Positions 8,244 through 16,559 of a stretch of DNA of 37,609 bases are shown here, one piece after another. The notes beneath the pieces were generated by a model, which saw only the letters and a list, made by a program, of their open reading frames with translations, was not told the DNA's origin and searched no databases. A program made the translations under genes and the position numbers. Each line of letters begins with the position of its first letter. Position 1 is the first letter of the stretch. Source of the DNA: Pelolinea sp. (GTDB taxonomy: Bacteria > Chloroflexota > Anaerolineae > Anaerolineales > Anaerolineaceae); the NCBI GenBank assembly GCA_030692365.1, contig JAUYCC010000001.1, positions 1 through 37,609 of the forward strand, in the 5' to 3' direction.

Positions 8244-9487
8244 TAATTCCCTCCCCAACCACTGAGTTTTACGCCTTCTTCTTTTACATCCGGCTCTTTA
8301 AGGCGGTAGATAGTCCTGATTATCGCAGGCGCGGCAACAAATGCCAGAATCAGCGCTTGCAAAATTGAAATGATATCAACCGGAATTCCCGCTTTGAGTT
8401 GCATCTGACGCGCGCCGTTGCGCAGGAAGCCGAAGAGGAGAGCGGCAAGTACCACACCAAAGGGGTGGTTCTTTCCCAGCAGAGCTAGCGCGATACTGTC
8501 AAATCCATAACCGGAGGAAAAAGCGGGCAAGAGGCGATAATTAACGCCCAACACCTCATTGGCACCGGCCAAGCCCGCCAGCGCGCCTGATACCGACATA
8601 GCTGCCACTGTCGCGATGATATTGTTCATCCCAGCATATTTGGCCGCGTTCGGGTTTGAGCCCACAGTACGCAGTTCAAATCCCCAGGTGGTTTTAAAGA
8701 GCAGCCAATAAATCAGGAAAGCAATACCAAGCGCGATAAAAAACCCAATGTGAAATCGGATGGGGTCCTTAAAGAATCGCAATAATTTGGCGCTTTCCTG
8801 GATCCACGGGGATTTTGGCGTGTATTCATTAGGGTCCTTCAAGGGACCGCGCAGCATAAAATCACTTAATCTGAAAGCGATATAGTTCATCATAATGGTG
8901 TTAATCACCTCATGTGCCCCCGTCTTTGCTTTCAAAAAACCGGGTATAAAACCCCACAAAGCGCCTCCCAGCGCGCCAAACGCAAGCGCCAATGGAACAT
9001 GAATTATTGGCGGCAGACCAGTAAAGGTAAAGCCTGCCCAAACGCTGGTCATCGCGCCAATAAAAATTTGCCCTTCAACACCGATATTAAACAATCCTAC
9101 CCTGAAACCAAAAGCAACGGCCAACCCGCCCAGGATAAAAGGTGTGGATTGAACCAGGCTTTCAAAAAACGGAGAGAAAGCGCGCCGAATTTCCATTGCA
9201 TCCCCGCCAGCCAGCGCTGCTCTGATTTTACCGATGTCACCCACCGAACCGGTGAATAACGCAGAGTATGTTGACCAGGCGACACTTAAACCTGTTTTGA
9301 GTCCATCCCAGAAGGAGACTTTAAAAGCGGCATACATCTCCAGGGAAGTAATAGCGGCAAGAAACCCGCCGAGAATTATGCCTGTGACTATAGCTAGAAT
9401 GGTAACCGTCAGAGGACTCTTTTGAAGCTCTTCAAGAAAAATTTGAATAGAACCGGATTTCCTGGTGTTTTTGTGTGAATTGTTCAT
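8243..9487 (-). CDS. Nucleoside-type ABC transporter permease (first)
   Basis: The 414-aa membrane protein is the partner permease, similar to NupP. It has repeated hydrophobic spans, the FRVGLFNIGVEGQIFIGAM motif that matches the ERAGIINIAIEG motif of its partner, and a GSNPNAAKYAGMN coupling loop that would contact the ATPase. An AAAGGA site lies about 7 nt before the ATG. It starts 11 nt after the ATPase gene and its stop overlaps the next permease by one base. Together the two permeases would form the heterodimeric membrane channel for nucleosides or related ligands; which ligand cannot be read from sequence. Confidence 0.88.
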   Translation of the reverse strand: MNNSHKNTRKSGSIQIFLEELQKSPLTVTILAIVTGIILGGFLAAITSLEMYAAFKVSFWDGLKTGLSVAWSTYSALFTGSVGDIGKIRAALAGGDAMEIRRAFSPFFESLVQSTPFILGGLAVAFGFRVGLFNIGVEGQIFIGAMTSVWAGFTFTGLPPIIHVPLALAFGALGGALWGFIPGFLKAKTGAHEVINTIMMNYIAFRLSDFMLRGPLKDPNEYTPKSPWIQESAKLLRFFKDPIRFHIGFFIALGIAFLIYWLLFKTTWGFELRTVGSNPNAAKYAGMNNIIATVAAMSVSGALAGLAGANEVLGVNYRLLPAFSSGYGFDSIALALLGKNHPFGVVLAALLFGFLRNGARQMQLKAGIPVDIISILQALILAFVAAPAIIRTIYRLKEPDVKEEGVKLSGWGGN

Positions 9488-9498
9488 AGAACTTTCCT

Positions 9499-11064
9499 TT
9501 AGGTGAGAAGTATCTCTTCCTTCTTGCCTTTGGCTTTTTTCCGTATTTCTTCATCCGGTCGGATGCCTGCCATGAGCAGACCTACCACTTGTTTAGAAGC
9601 TTGATCCCCTTCAAGTACATCCATTATCTGCCCCCGGTACATCACAGCCACCCGATCCGATAACTGTAAGACTTCATCTAGTTCAGTAGAAACCAGCAAA
9701 ATCGCAGCGCCTTCATCACGCTTCTCAATCAGGCGATTGTGAATATATTCAATCGAACCGACATCTAGTCCGCGTGTGGGTTGAGATGCTATCAGTAATT
9801 TGATCGGGCGTGAAAACTCACGGGCTACGATCACTTTTTGCTGATTTCCACCCGAAAGGGCGCTGACGGTTGTAGTCACACTGGGGGTACGGATATCAAA
9901 CTTATTGACCAATTCCTGCCCATTTTTTATGATTTCATTCTCTTCGGTAATTATTCCTCTGGAAAAAGGTGGTTCAAAATAAGTGTTGAGTACCAGATTT
10001 TCCGCGACCGGAAACGCAAGAACCAAGCCGTCTTTTTGGCGATCTTCCGGAACATGGGCAGAACCGAATTTGGTGATGGTACGCGGAGCTGCGTTAGTGG
10101 CATTATTGCCTAATATTGAGATTCTTCCATCCACTGCGTGGGTCAACCCTGTCAGTGCACGCACAAGTTCGGTTTGTCCATTACCTTGTACGCCTGCGAT
10201 ACCCAACACTTCGCCGGAGCGCACTTCAAAAGAAATTCCGTTGACAGCCAAGCGATTTTGGGGATTAAGAACTTTCAGATTTTGGACATTCAATACTACA
10301 TCGCCTGGAGTGGCTTTCTTTTTCTTAACCTGCAATTGCACCTCTCGGCCAACCATCATGGAAGCCAGTTTTTTTGTGTCGGCCTCAGCAGGGGTAGTAG
10401 ACCCCACCACCTTGCCGCCTCGAATGACTGTGATACGGTCGGCGCATTCCAGCACTTCACCCAGCTTATGGGTGATAAAGATGATGGATTTTCCCTGGTC
10501 CACGAGGAAGCGCATTATATTAAATAACTCCTCTACCTCTTGAGGGGTAAGCACAGCGGTGGGTTCGTCCATAATGAGGATATCTGCGTTACGGAAAAGC
10601 AGTTTGATTATTTCAACTCTTTGCTGGGCGCCGACAGGCAGATCTTCAATTAAAGCCTTGGGGTCAATATTTAATTTGTATTGTTCCGATATTTTTATAA
10701 TCTGGTCTGCCGCCTTTTTTCGATCAAGAAAATCCCCGACTTTTATAAATTCCTCACCGAGCATCACATTATCTGTGACAGTGAACACTGGCACAAGCAT
10801 AAAATGCTGGTGCACCATACCAATGCCTGACCGGATGGCGTCTGTCGGTCCATTAATAGAAACCAGTTTGCCATTTACCAGAATTTCTCCTTCGTCCTGC
10901 CTGTACAGGCCGTAGAGGATATTCATCAGGGTAGTCTTGCCTGCGCCGTTTTCTCCTAAAAGTGCGTGGATTTCTCCTTTCTCAAGCGTCAGGTCAATAT
11001 GGTCGTTGGCCAGCACACCCGGGAACTGTTTGGTAATTCCTCGCAATTCAAGTAATGAAGCCAT
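9499..11064 (-). CDS. ABC transporter ATP-binding protein with two ATPase domains
   Basis: This is the energy-coupling subunit of the importer, of the RbsA/MglA-like fused type (NupO in B. subtilis). In 521 residues there are two ABC domains. The first has a perfect Walker A, GENGAGKTT (37-45), a degenerate signature (LPVGAQQR) and MDEPTAVLTPQE. The second has a degenerate Walker A (GVQGNGQTE), a good signature LSGGNQQK and ASQPTRGLDVGS in place of the usual Walker B DEPT. One consensus and one degenerate site is normal for this family. I chose ATG 11064 over GTG 11070, because the GAGGG site would lie directly against the GTG. Confidence 0.92.
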   Translation of the reverse strand: MASLLELRGITKQFPGVLANDHIDLTLEKGEIHALLGENGAGKTTLMNILYGLYRQDEGEILVNGKLVSINGPTDAIRSGIGMVHQHFMLVPVFTVTDNVMLGEEFIKVGDFLDRKKAADQIIKISEQYKLNIDPKALIEDLPVGAQQRVEIIKLLFRNADILIMDEPTAVLTPQEVEELFNIMRFLVDQGKSIIFITHKLGEVLECADRITVIRGGKVVGSTTPAEADTKKLASMMVGREVQLQVKKKKATPGDVVLNVQNLKVLNPQNRLAVNGISFEVRSGEVLGIAGVQGNGQTELVRALTGLTHAVDGRISILGNNATNAAPRTITKFGSAHVPEDRQKDGLVLAFPVAENLVLNTYFEPPFSRGIITEENEIIKNGQELVNKFDIRTPSVTTTVSALSGGNQQKVIVAREFSRPIKLLIASQPTRGLDVGSIEYIHNRLIEKRDEGAAILLVSTELDEVLQLSDRVAVMYRGQIMDVLEGDQASKQVVGLLMAGIRPDEEIRKKAKGKKEEILLT

Positions 11065-11127
11065 TTTCACCCTCAGAAAAAGATTGTTTGACCATCAATT
11101 CTGTCTCACTTATTATAATATCCGGGT

Positions 11128-11170
11128 AAAAAAATGAAGCCGGGAGTATTCCACGGCTCCATTTTTTTTA
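11128..11170 (-). terminator. Intrinsic terminator (partial) between the BMP lipoprotein and the ATPase
   Basis: On the minus strand a stem of AAAAATGGAGCCG pairs with CGGCTTCATTTTT (one G-U pair) and ends in a T-run. It lies between the substrate-binding lipoprotein (ends 11201) and the ATPase (starts 11064). Such a hairpin often lets the binding protein be made in excess over the membrane parts. Confidence 0.7.
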
Positions 11171-11200
11171 TTACTTACAAGGTTATGTGATTCTGGCTTA

Positions 11201-12313
11201 TTAGCGGGTTGGTAAAGTCGCGATTTCGCCAGAGATGATCTTGGGGATCAATGCGGTGATTTCATCCTTTAGTTCCTGAGGAACTTTGGATTCCCATGCT
11301 GAACCATAGCTAAGGCCGGTGCCATCGTTTTCAAGGGTCAGTATGTAAGCTTCTCCTCCCTTGAAGGTGCCATCCAATGCTTTCTGTATGCTGTCGTACA
11401 CAAACACGTCAATCTTTTTCAGAGCACTGGCAAGTACATAATCGGCTTTATCTGGATTGGCGACTGACCAATCGCTATCCACACCGATCAGCAAGCCGCT
11501 TCCGCGTTCCGCCATCACGGCAAGTGATCCAAGTCCAACCGGGCCGGCAACAGGCATGATGATGTCTGCGCCGTCATCCAGCAAGGCTTCCGCGAATGCG
11601 CGGCCGTCATCCAGGCTTTCAAAGTTGCCTGTCTGCAGGCCTTCCTGTTTTTCCATATCCCAGCCGAGGACTTCCACATTGGTTCCCTTGACTTCGTTGT
11701 AATACTTCACGCCCATCGCATAACCATCCATGAAGGCTTGGGTTGCGGGGAAGAGAATACCGACATAGGTGCCAACTTTGTCGGTTTTGGTCATGCCGGC
11801 GGCCAAGTAACCATTTAGGAAGGTCGCTTGGTCAATCTTGGTGCCGTTGCCGCGCAAATTGGGCTGCGCGAGGTAGTCCACGTCGATGATGGCGAACTTC
11901 TGATCTGGATTCGCGTCAGCGGCGGCCGCGGTCGCATCTCCCAGCAGGAAACCAACCGAGATAATCAATTCGCAGCCTTCATCGATAAAAGCGTTTATAT
12001 TGACTTCATAGTCAGATTGCTGCTGAGATTCCAGGTATTTCACTTCGACGCCCAATTCTTCGGCGGCGCGCTGCATACCTGCCCAGGCTAATGCATTAAA
12101 GGATTTGTCATCGATGCCGCCAACATCCGTAACCTGGCAAAATAACTTTTTCTCGATGACTGGTTCCGCAGTCGGAACTGCTTTCGTGGGAGCTGCTTCT
12201 GCCGGAGCTTCTTCCACAGGTGCTTCCTCAACGGGCGCTGCCGCAGGTGCACAGGCCGCGAACAGCAGGGAAGCGACCATCAACAAACCTAATAAAATCG
12301 AAAGCTTTTTCAT
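11201..12313 (-). CDS. BMP-family (PnrA-like) nucleoside-binding lipoprotein
   Basis: The 370-aa protein is the extracellular substrate-binding component. A signal peptide with lipobox LFAAC (C21) is followed by a low-complexity Ala/Pro/Glu linker to about residue 54. The BMP domain then begins LFCQVTDVGGIDDKSFNALAWAGM, where the DDKSFN motif is the family hallmark; PnrA members bind purine nucleosides. Later motifs include DYEVNINAFIDEGCELIISVGF and ADIIMPVAGPVG. A GGAGGAG site lies 5 nt before the ATG. Two candidate promoters lie upstream (12361-12389 and 12483-12491). It heads the operon with the ATPase and two permeases. Confidence 0.93.
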   Translation of the reverse strand: MKKLSILLGLLMVASLLFAACAPAAAPVEEAPVEEAPAEAAPTKAVPTAEPVIEKKLFCQVTDVGGIDDKSFNALAWAGMQRAAEELGVEVKYLESQQQSDYEVNINAFIDEGCELIISVGFLLGDATAAAADANPDQKFAIIDVDYLAQPNLRGNGTKIDQATFLNGYLAAGMTKTDKVGTYVGILFPATQAFMDGYAMGVKYYNEVKGTNVEVLGWDMEKQEGLQTGNFESLDDGRAFAEALLDDGADIIMPVAGPVGLGSLAVMAERGSGLLIGVDSDWSVANPDKADYVLASALKKIDVFVYDSIQKALDGTFKGGEAYILTLENDGTGLSYGSAWESKVPQELKDEITALIPKIISGEIATLPTR

Positions 12314-12360
12314 TTTTCTCCTCCAGGATTATTTTTGGCTTTTGCCAATTTGTTAAATAT

Positions 12361-12389
12361 AGTATATAGTTTTTGCCCTTAATGAGCAA
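12361..12389 (-). promoter_or_regulatory. Promoter P2 of the nucleoside ABC operon
   Basis: On the minus strand TTGCTC (12389-12384) and TATACT (12366-12361) are 17 nt apart. The start point would be near 12354, about 40 nt before the lipoprotein ATG. Confidence 0.5.
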
Positions 12390-12437
12390 TGTGTTGGGGA
12401 AAATTTAAGAAATAATCTTCCAAAATTATGAGTAACC

Positions 12438-12447
12438 TCACCTCCTT
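12438..12447 (-). promoter_or_regulatory. Orphan perfect Shine-Dalgarno in the ABC operon leader
   Basis: The minus strand reads AAGGAGGTGA, a ten-base match to the complement of the 16S rRNA 3' end, but no ATG, GTG or TTG follows at 4-12 nt. It lies about 125 nt before the lipoprotein gene, inside the transcript expected from the upstream promoter. Confidence 0.45.
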
Positions 12448-12482
12448 ATTACGATTTGCGCTCATATTTCAGGTATTTTCAC

Positions 12483-12491
12483 ATTATATCA
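12483..12491 (-). promoter_or_regulatory. Extended -10 promoter P1 of the nucleoside ABC operon
   Basis: The minus strand reads TGATATAAT, a consensus extended -10 element. No good -35 box is seen at 16-18 nt, which an extended -10 can tolerate. It lies just downstream of trmD. Confidence 0.45.
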
Positions 12492-12534
12492 TTTTAAAAT
12501 TCGAGCTTTTTTACAGTAAAAAATATCTTTGAGT

Positions 12535-13305
12535 CTATCTCCCCTTTATTTTTTTCATCAATTCGGCAGGTATCAGTATTTCTTCACTCAATTCAATTAG
12601 AAGTTTTAGATCCTGCTTGTCAAGCGCTGCCGCATCGATCATATCCAACCGCTTTAAAAGGGTACGTTTCAATGCCTGCTTTCGGCGCCATCGGTTGATT
12701 TCTTTGTGGTTGCCGTTTAACAACACCTCAGGCACTTTCCAACCCCTGTATTCCGCCGGTCGGGTGTAATGAGGATATTCCAGTAATCCGCTGGCAAAGG
12801 AATCATCATGCGCGCCGTCCGGGTCTCCCAACGCGCCGGGCAGCAGGCGCGTGAGCGCTTCAATCAGAACCAGGGCGGGCAGTTCACCGCCACTAAGCAC
12901 ATAATCGCCAATTGAAATTTCCTCAGTCACCAGGTGCTCAATCACGCGTTCATCCACGCCTTCATACCGTCCGCACAATACCGCAAGGCGAGGCTGTTGG
13001 CTAAGTTCTTTGGCTTTCTGAAATGTCAGCAGTGACCCCTGCGGGCTCATCAGGATTACCGGGCACTCCGGTGGATTACCCGCGACCCCTTCAACCGCGG
13101 CGAAGAGCGGTTCGGGTTTCATCACCATTCCGCCGCCGCCGCCAAAGGGAGTATCATCGGTGGTATGGTGTTTGTCTGTCGTCCAGTCGCGGATGTTGTG
13201 TAAATTGATTTGAACGATCTGGTTGGTAATCGCCCGCTGGATGATGCTGGTATTAATATAAGGATGGAAAACGTCGGGAAAGATGGTAAAAACATCAAAA
13301 CGCAT
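12535..13305 (-). CDS. trmD: tRNA (guanine37-N1)-methyltransferase
   Basis: TrmD methylates G37 beside the anticodon of several tRNAs and prevents frameshifting. The 256-aa protein shows the SPOUT trefoil-knot features: [13 protein letters not shown] at the start, [30 protein letters not shown], and [27 protein letters not shown] (the knot and SAM site), then [17 protein letters not shown] with the catalytic aspartate region. Length is normal. It is not next to rimM or rpsP as in many genomes; instead it diverges from a TPR gene. A promoter ends 6 nt before the ATG and no Shine-Dalgarno is present, so the message is probably leaderless. Confidence 0.96.
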   Translation of the reverse strand: MRFDVFTIFPDVFHPYINTSIIQRAITNQIVQINLHNIRDWTTDKHHTTDDTPFGGGGGMVMKPEPLFAAVEGVAGNPPECPVILMSPQGSLLTFQKAKELSQQPRLAVLCGRYEGVDERVIEHLVTEEISIGDYVLSGGELPALVLIEALTRLLPGALGDPDGAHDDSFASGLLEYPHYTRPAEYRGWKVPEVLLNGNHKEINRWRRKQALKRTLLKRLDMIDAAALDKQDLKLLIELSEEILIPAELMKKIKGR

Positions 13306-13311
13306 AGTTTC

Positions 13312-13340
13312 ATTCTATCTTTAAGAAAACCGCTTGGCAA
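13312..13340 (-). promoter_or_regulatory. trmD promoter giving a leaderless transcript
   Basis: On the minus strand TTGCCA (13340-13335), 17 nt and TAGAAT (13317-13312) are followed by only 6 nt before the trmD ATG at 13305. Transcription should therefore start at or next to the A of the start codon. Confidence 0.6.
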
Positions 13341-13394
13341 GTAGTTTTTATATATAATTGGTGCAATCAGGTCAATTTTGTAAATAAAGGCCGC

Positions 13395-13422
13395 TTGACG
13401 CTTAAAAAGCGTAAGTGATAAT
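13395..13422 (+). promoter_or_regulatory. Promoter of the TPR gene pair, probably leaderless
   Basis: TTGACG (13395-13400), 16 nt, then GATAAT (13417-13422); the ATG follows 8 nt later at 13431. No Shine-Dalgarno lies between. It faces away from the trmD promoter. Confidence 0.55.
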
Positions 13423-13430
13423 ATAACCCC

Positions 13431-14759
13431 ATGGAAATTAAAGGTAGACGGTGGAATATGCGCCAGCCAAAGCGCCGTTCCAGTCCGTTTAAATTGCTTG
13501 CCTTAGTTGGGATCATCGCATTCCTTGTGTATGTCAATAAAACAGTGGAACCACTTTCGCCAACCCTGTTTTTGGCTTCGCCGACGCCTACCACTTCACC
13601 GGAGACATTCATTACTGAGGCAGAAAACCTTGCGAATGAAGGCAAATACTCGCAGGCGCTGCAGGCGTATAGCAAGGCAATTCTTGCCGACCCCCAAAAT
13701 CCGGCGAATTACATTGCCTCAGCCCGTTTGTATATTTATAGCGGCAAATTTGAGAAAGCGATCGAGAACGCCAGCAACGCGGTGCTTCTCAACCAGACCA
13801 GCAGCATGGGGGAGGCGTTAAAAGGATTCGCGAAGGGGTTGATGAGCCAATACCTTGATTCTGAAGGATCTTTGAACCGCGCGATTGAACTGGACCCGAG
13901 CAATGCCTCTGCTTATGCATACTTATCAATTATCCTTTCCCAAAAAATTGTCTTGGGTGATGAGGTGTTGGGTGACCTGGACCGCTCCATCGAAGCCTCA
14001 CGCAAAGCCGAATCTATCGCGCCCGATTCGCTCGAATCGCATTGGGCGCGCGGTGTGGTGCTTGAAATTACCGCCAACTATGAGGATGCGGTCACAGAAC
14101 TTGAAAAGGCGGTTGGTGTGAACAGCAATATTGCTGAACTGCATATCGCCTTGGGACGCAATTATCGCTTCCTCGACAAGAACGACAAGGCGGTAGAAGA
14201 ATTTACCCGGGCTAATGCTTTGAATCCTGCGGACTCTTACCCGGAGACTCTTATCTCAAGAACTTACGCGAATATCGGAGAATTCGCGCGCGCCATACAG
14301 TACGCGGAACAGGCTGTAGCAGATGAACCCGAAGATCCTTACCTTTATGGTAACCTGGGTGTGATGTACAAACAAAATTATGAGTTCAACAAGGCTGTTC
14401 TAATGCTTAAACTGGCAGTGAGAGGCGGGCTGACGCCCGAAGGAGTTGAAGTGAAAGGCCTGCCGCTTGCCTATGGGCGTATTGTTGAGTATTACTATAA
14501 TTATGGCCTGGCGCTCATGGAACTGGGCTATTGCGGAGAAGCGACGGATATTGCCCAGTCTATTATTCAAAGCATTGAGAATGATGAGATCGCCACTTAT
14601 AACGCCAACTATATCCTGGAGCGTTGTTACCAGAAGATCAACGATCTGCAACTGTCAAAACTGCCCACGCCAACCTTCCTTCCCACTTGGACCCCGCGTC
14701 CTTCGCCAACCCCCACGCGTGAGCCAACGCCTGAACCGTCGCCTACACCTATACCTTAA
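13431..14759 (+). CDS. Membrane-anchored tetratricopeptide repeat protein (first of a pair)
   Basis: The 442-aa protein has a basic N-terminus (RRWNMRQPKRRSSPFK), one membrane span (about 24-38, LLALVGIIAFLVYV) and a Thr/Pro linker. TPR units follow from about residue 65: EGKYSQALQAYSKAILADPQN, KFEKAIENASNAV, NYEDAVTELEKAVGVNSN, KNDKAVEEFTRANALNPAD, EFARAIQYAEQAVADEPED. The tail is strongly Pro/Thr-rich (PTPTREPTPEPSPTPIP). It is probably held in the membrane with the repeats outside, acting as a protein scaffold; no specific role can be named. It stands 5 nt before a paralogue with the same layout. Confidence 0.8.
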   Translation: MEIKGRRWNMRQPKRRSSPFKLLALVGIIAFLVYVNKTVEPLSPTLFLASPTPTTSPETFITEAENLANEGKYSQALQAYSKAILADPQNPANYIASARLYIYSGKFEKAIENASNAVLLNQTSSMGEALKGFAKGLMSQYLDSEGSLNRAIELDPSNASAYAYLSIILSQKIVLGDEVLGDLDRSIEASRKAESIAPDSLESHWARGVVLEITANYEDAVTELEKAVGVNSNIAELHIALGRNYRFLDKNDKAVEEFTRANALNPADSYPETLISRTYANIGEFARAIQYAEQAVADEPEDPYLYGNLGVMYKQNYEFNKAVLMLKLAVRGGLTPEGVEVKGLPLAYGRIVEYYYNYGLALMELGYCGEATDIAQSIIQSIENDEIATYNANYILERCYQKINDLQLSKLPTPTFLPTWTPRPSPTPTREPTPEPSPTPIP

Positions 14760-14764
14760 AGAAA

Positions 14765-16090
14765 ATGTATATCCCGGAACAAAAACCGCTTTTCCGTAAA
14801 CCCCGCCACCAATCCAACCCTTACCGCGTAGCGGTGATGGTTGGCATTGTTTTGGTGATGCTGATGATTTTACGTAACCTGAGCCTCGGTTCGATTACGC
14901 CCATGTTCACGGCCACTGCCACACCTACGCGTATACTGGCTTCATTTGCAGAAGAAGGCGAAACCTATTTTGTAGCCGGTGACCTGGAAAAGGCTATTGA
15001 GGCTTACAAACAGGCTGTCGCGCTTGACCCGACCAACGCGGATTTGCAAGCCGAACTGGTTCGAATTATGGTGTATTCATCTACATTGATTACCGTAGAT
15101 GAACAGCGTCTGGCCCGGTTGAATGATGCCTTGGCGACTATCAATGCGGCTATTGAAGTTGTGCCGGACAACAGCATGGTACACGCGGTGAAAGCTTTTG
15201 CGCTTGATTGGCTTTCAGATCCCAACTTGGGAATGGAGGACCGTGAAGGGCTTCTCACTGAAGCGGAACAACAGGTTATTTCTGCGCTTCAACTGGACAA
15301 CCAGAACGACCTTGCGCTGGCATTTTATGCGGAAATTCTGGTAGACCAGCAAAAATGGATTCAGGCAGAACAAAACATAAGTCAGGCATTGGAACGGGCG
15401 CCGGAGCTGATGGATGTTCACCGTATCAATGGTTACGTGCAGGAGTCACTGGGCAATTACGGCCAGGCGATCAGTGAATACCAGGAAGCTGTGCGAGTTA
15501 ATCCAAATCTGACCTTTATTTACCTTCGTATTGGCGCGAACTACCGCAAGTTGACCCAGTATGAAATGGCTTTGGAATATTTTGATAAAGCAGCCAAGAT
15601 CAATGAACAACTTGGTGTTAATGACCCTATTCCTTATTTTTCAATTGCCACTACCTATATCCAGATGGGTCAGTTTTTCCAGGCAGGTTTAAACGCGCGT
15701 AAAGGGCTTAACTTTGATCCGAGCAACTCCGATGCCTATGGCAGGCTGGGAATTGTGTATCACCGCGCCCGCAACTACGAAGGCGCCATCCCTGCTTTTG
15801 CTTGTGCCATCCGCGGTTGCGCTGCTGAGCAAAGCTGCGAGGTGCGCCAGTGCACACCGGATGTAGACCCAATGATTGCGGTGCAAGGGTTGCCATTAAG
15901 TAACGGTACTGTTGATTATTATTTAACTTATGGTGCTGTGCTGGCGGGCATGCACCGACCGGTGAATGGCTATTGCAAAGAAGCCATGCAAATCCTGAAA
16001 ATGGTCAAACAAGAATACAGCACCGACCCGATCATTTTGCAAAACATCACCGAAAGTGAAACCATTTGCCGCGATTATGGTTATTCATAG
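14765..16090 (+). CDS. Membrane-anchored tetratricopeptide repeat protein (second of a pair)
   Basis: The 441-aa protein repeats the plan of its neighbour: basic start, one hydrophobic span (about 23-38), a TATATPT linker and TPR units (GDLEKAIEAYKQAVALDPTN, NYGQAISEYQEAVRVNPN, QYEMALEYFDKAAKINEQ, NYEGAIPAFACAIRG). The C-terminal region shares the (V/Q)GLPL..G..(V/D)YY...YG motif with the first protein and has several cysteines (about residues 342-364 and near the end), suggesting disulphides outside the cell. It starts 5 nt after its partner with no good Shine-Dalgarno, so it is probably translated by coupling. The pair looks like an old tandem duplication. Confidence 0.8.
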   Translation: MYIPEQKPLFRKPRHQSNPYRVAVMVGIVLVMLMILRNLSLGSITPMFTATATPTRILASFAEEGETYFVAGDLEKAIEAYKQAVALDPTNADLQAELVRIMVYSSTLITVDEQRLARLNDALATINAAIEVVPDNSMVHAVKAFALDWLSDPNLGMEDREGLLTEAEQQVISALQLDNQNDLALAFYAEILVDQQKWIQAEQNISQALERAPELMDVHRINGYVQESLGNYGQAISEYQEAVRVNPNLTFIYLRIGANYRKLTQYEMALEYFDKAAKINEQLGVNDPIPYFSIATTYIQMGQFFQAGLNARKGLNFDPSNSDAYGRLGIVYHRARNYEGAIPAFACAIRGCAAEQSCEVRQCTPDVDPMIAVQGLPLSNGTVDYYLTYGAVLAGMHRPVNGYCKEAMQILKMVKQEYSTDPIILQNITESETICRDYGYS

Positions 16091-16130
16091 CCATTAATAT
16101 TAAAAGTTTATAAGATTTCGGCCTGAATCC

Positions 16131-16159
16131 TTGACACCCTCCTAAAAGACGATTAATAT
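16131..16159 (+). promoter_or_regulatory. groESL sigma-70 promoter
   Basis: A perfect TTGACA (16131-16136) is 17 nt from TAATAT (16154-16159). Transcription should start near 16166, right at the CIRCE operator. Confidence 0.85.
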
Positions 16160-16167
16160 TCAATTAA

Positions 16168-16194
16168 TTAGCACTCTATGTATGCGAGTGCTAA
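16168..16194 (+). promoter_or_regulatory. CIRCE operator (HrcA binding site)
   Basis: The exact inverted repeat TTAGCACTC-N9-GAGTGCTAA is present, matching the CIRCE consensus in every arm base. It lies between the promoter and groES, so the HrcA repressor is expected to hold groESL down until heat stress. hrcA itself is not in the window. Confidence 0.97.
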
Positions 16195-16226
16195 CAATTT
16201 GAAAATCTTTTATATTGGAGGATTGT

Positions 16227-16523
16227 ATGGCTCTAAAACTCAAACCTTTGGGCAGTCGGCTGGTTGTGGAACCCATCGAACAGGAAGATGTGACCGCTTC
16301 GGGTATCGTTCTGCCAGAAACAGCGAAAGAAAAACCTCAGAAGGGTAAAGTGCTGTCAATGGGTCCCGGTGACCGCGATGAAGATGGCAAACGCATTCCC
16401 ATGGATGTCAAAGTGGGCGATACCGTGCTGTATGCCAAGTATTCAGGCACGGAGATCAAGATGGACCAGAAGAAACTCTTGATCCTCAAAGAGAGCGATG
16501 TGCTCGCGATCGTTGAAGGCTAA
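16227..16523 (+). CDS. groES: Co-chaperonin GroES
   Basis: GroES caps the GroEL ring and forms the closed folding chamber. The 98-aa protein has [11 protein letters not shown] at the start, a mobile loop ([23 protein letters not shown]) and the [14 protein letters not shown] segment. I set the start at ATG 16227: GGAGG at 16217-16221 is 5 nt upstream. An in-frame TTG four codons earlier would begin inside the approach to that site and is rejected. It is the first gene of the CIRCE-controlled pair. Confidence 0.97.
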   Translation: MALKLKPLGSRLVVEPIEQEDVTASGIVLPETAKEKPQKGKVLSMGPGDRDEDGKRIPMDVKVGDTVLYAKYSGTEIKMDQKKLLILKESDVLAIVEG

Positions 16524-16559
16524 GAAGAAAATTTTGGAATTAAATTAAGGAGTATTTTT

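Noticed and set aside
12314-12534. Purine-type riboswitch ahead of the nucleoside importer
   Set aside because: I could not find the conserved three-way junction or its loop motifs; only promoters, an orphan ribosome site and a small hairpin are visible.
16215-16226. TTG start for groES four codons earlier
   Set aside because: It overlaps the GGAGG site that serves the ATG at 16227, and GroES proteins begin at that position.
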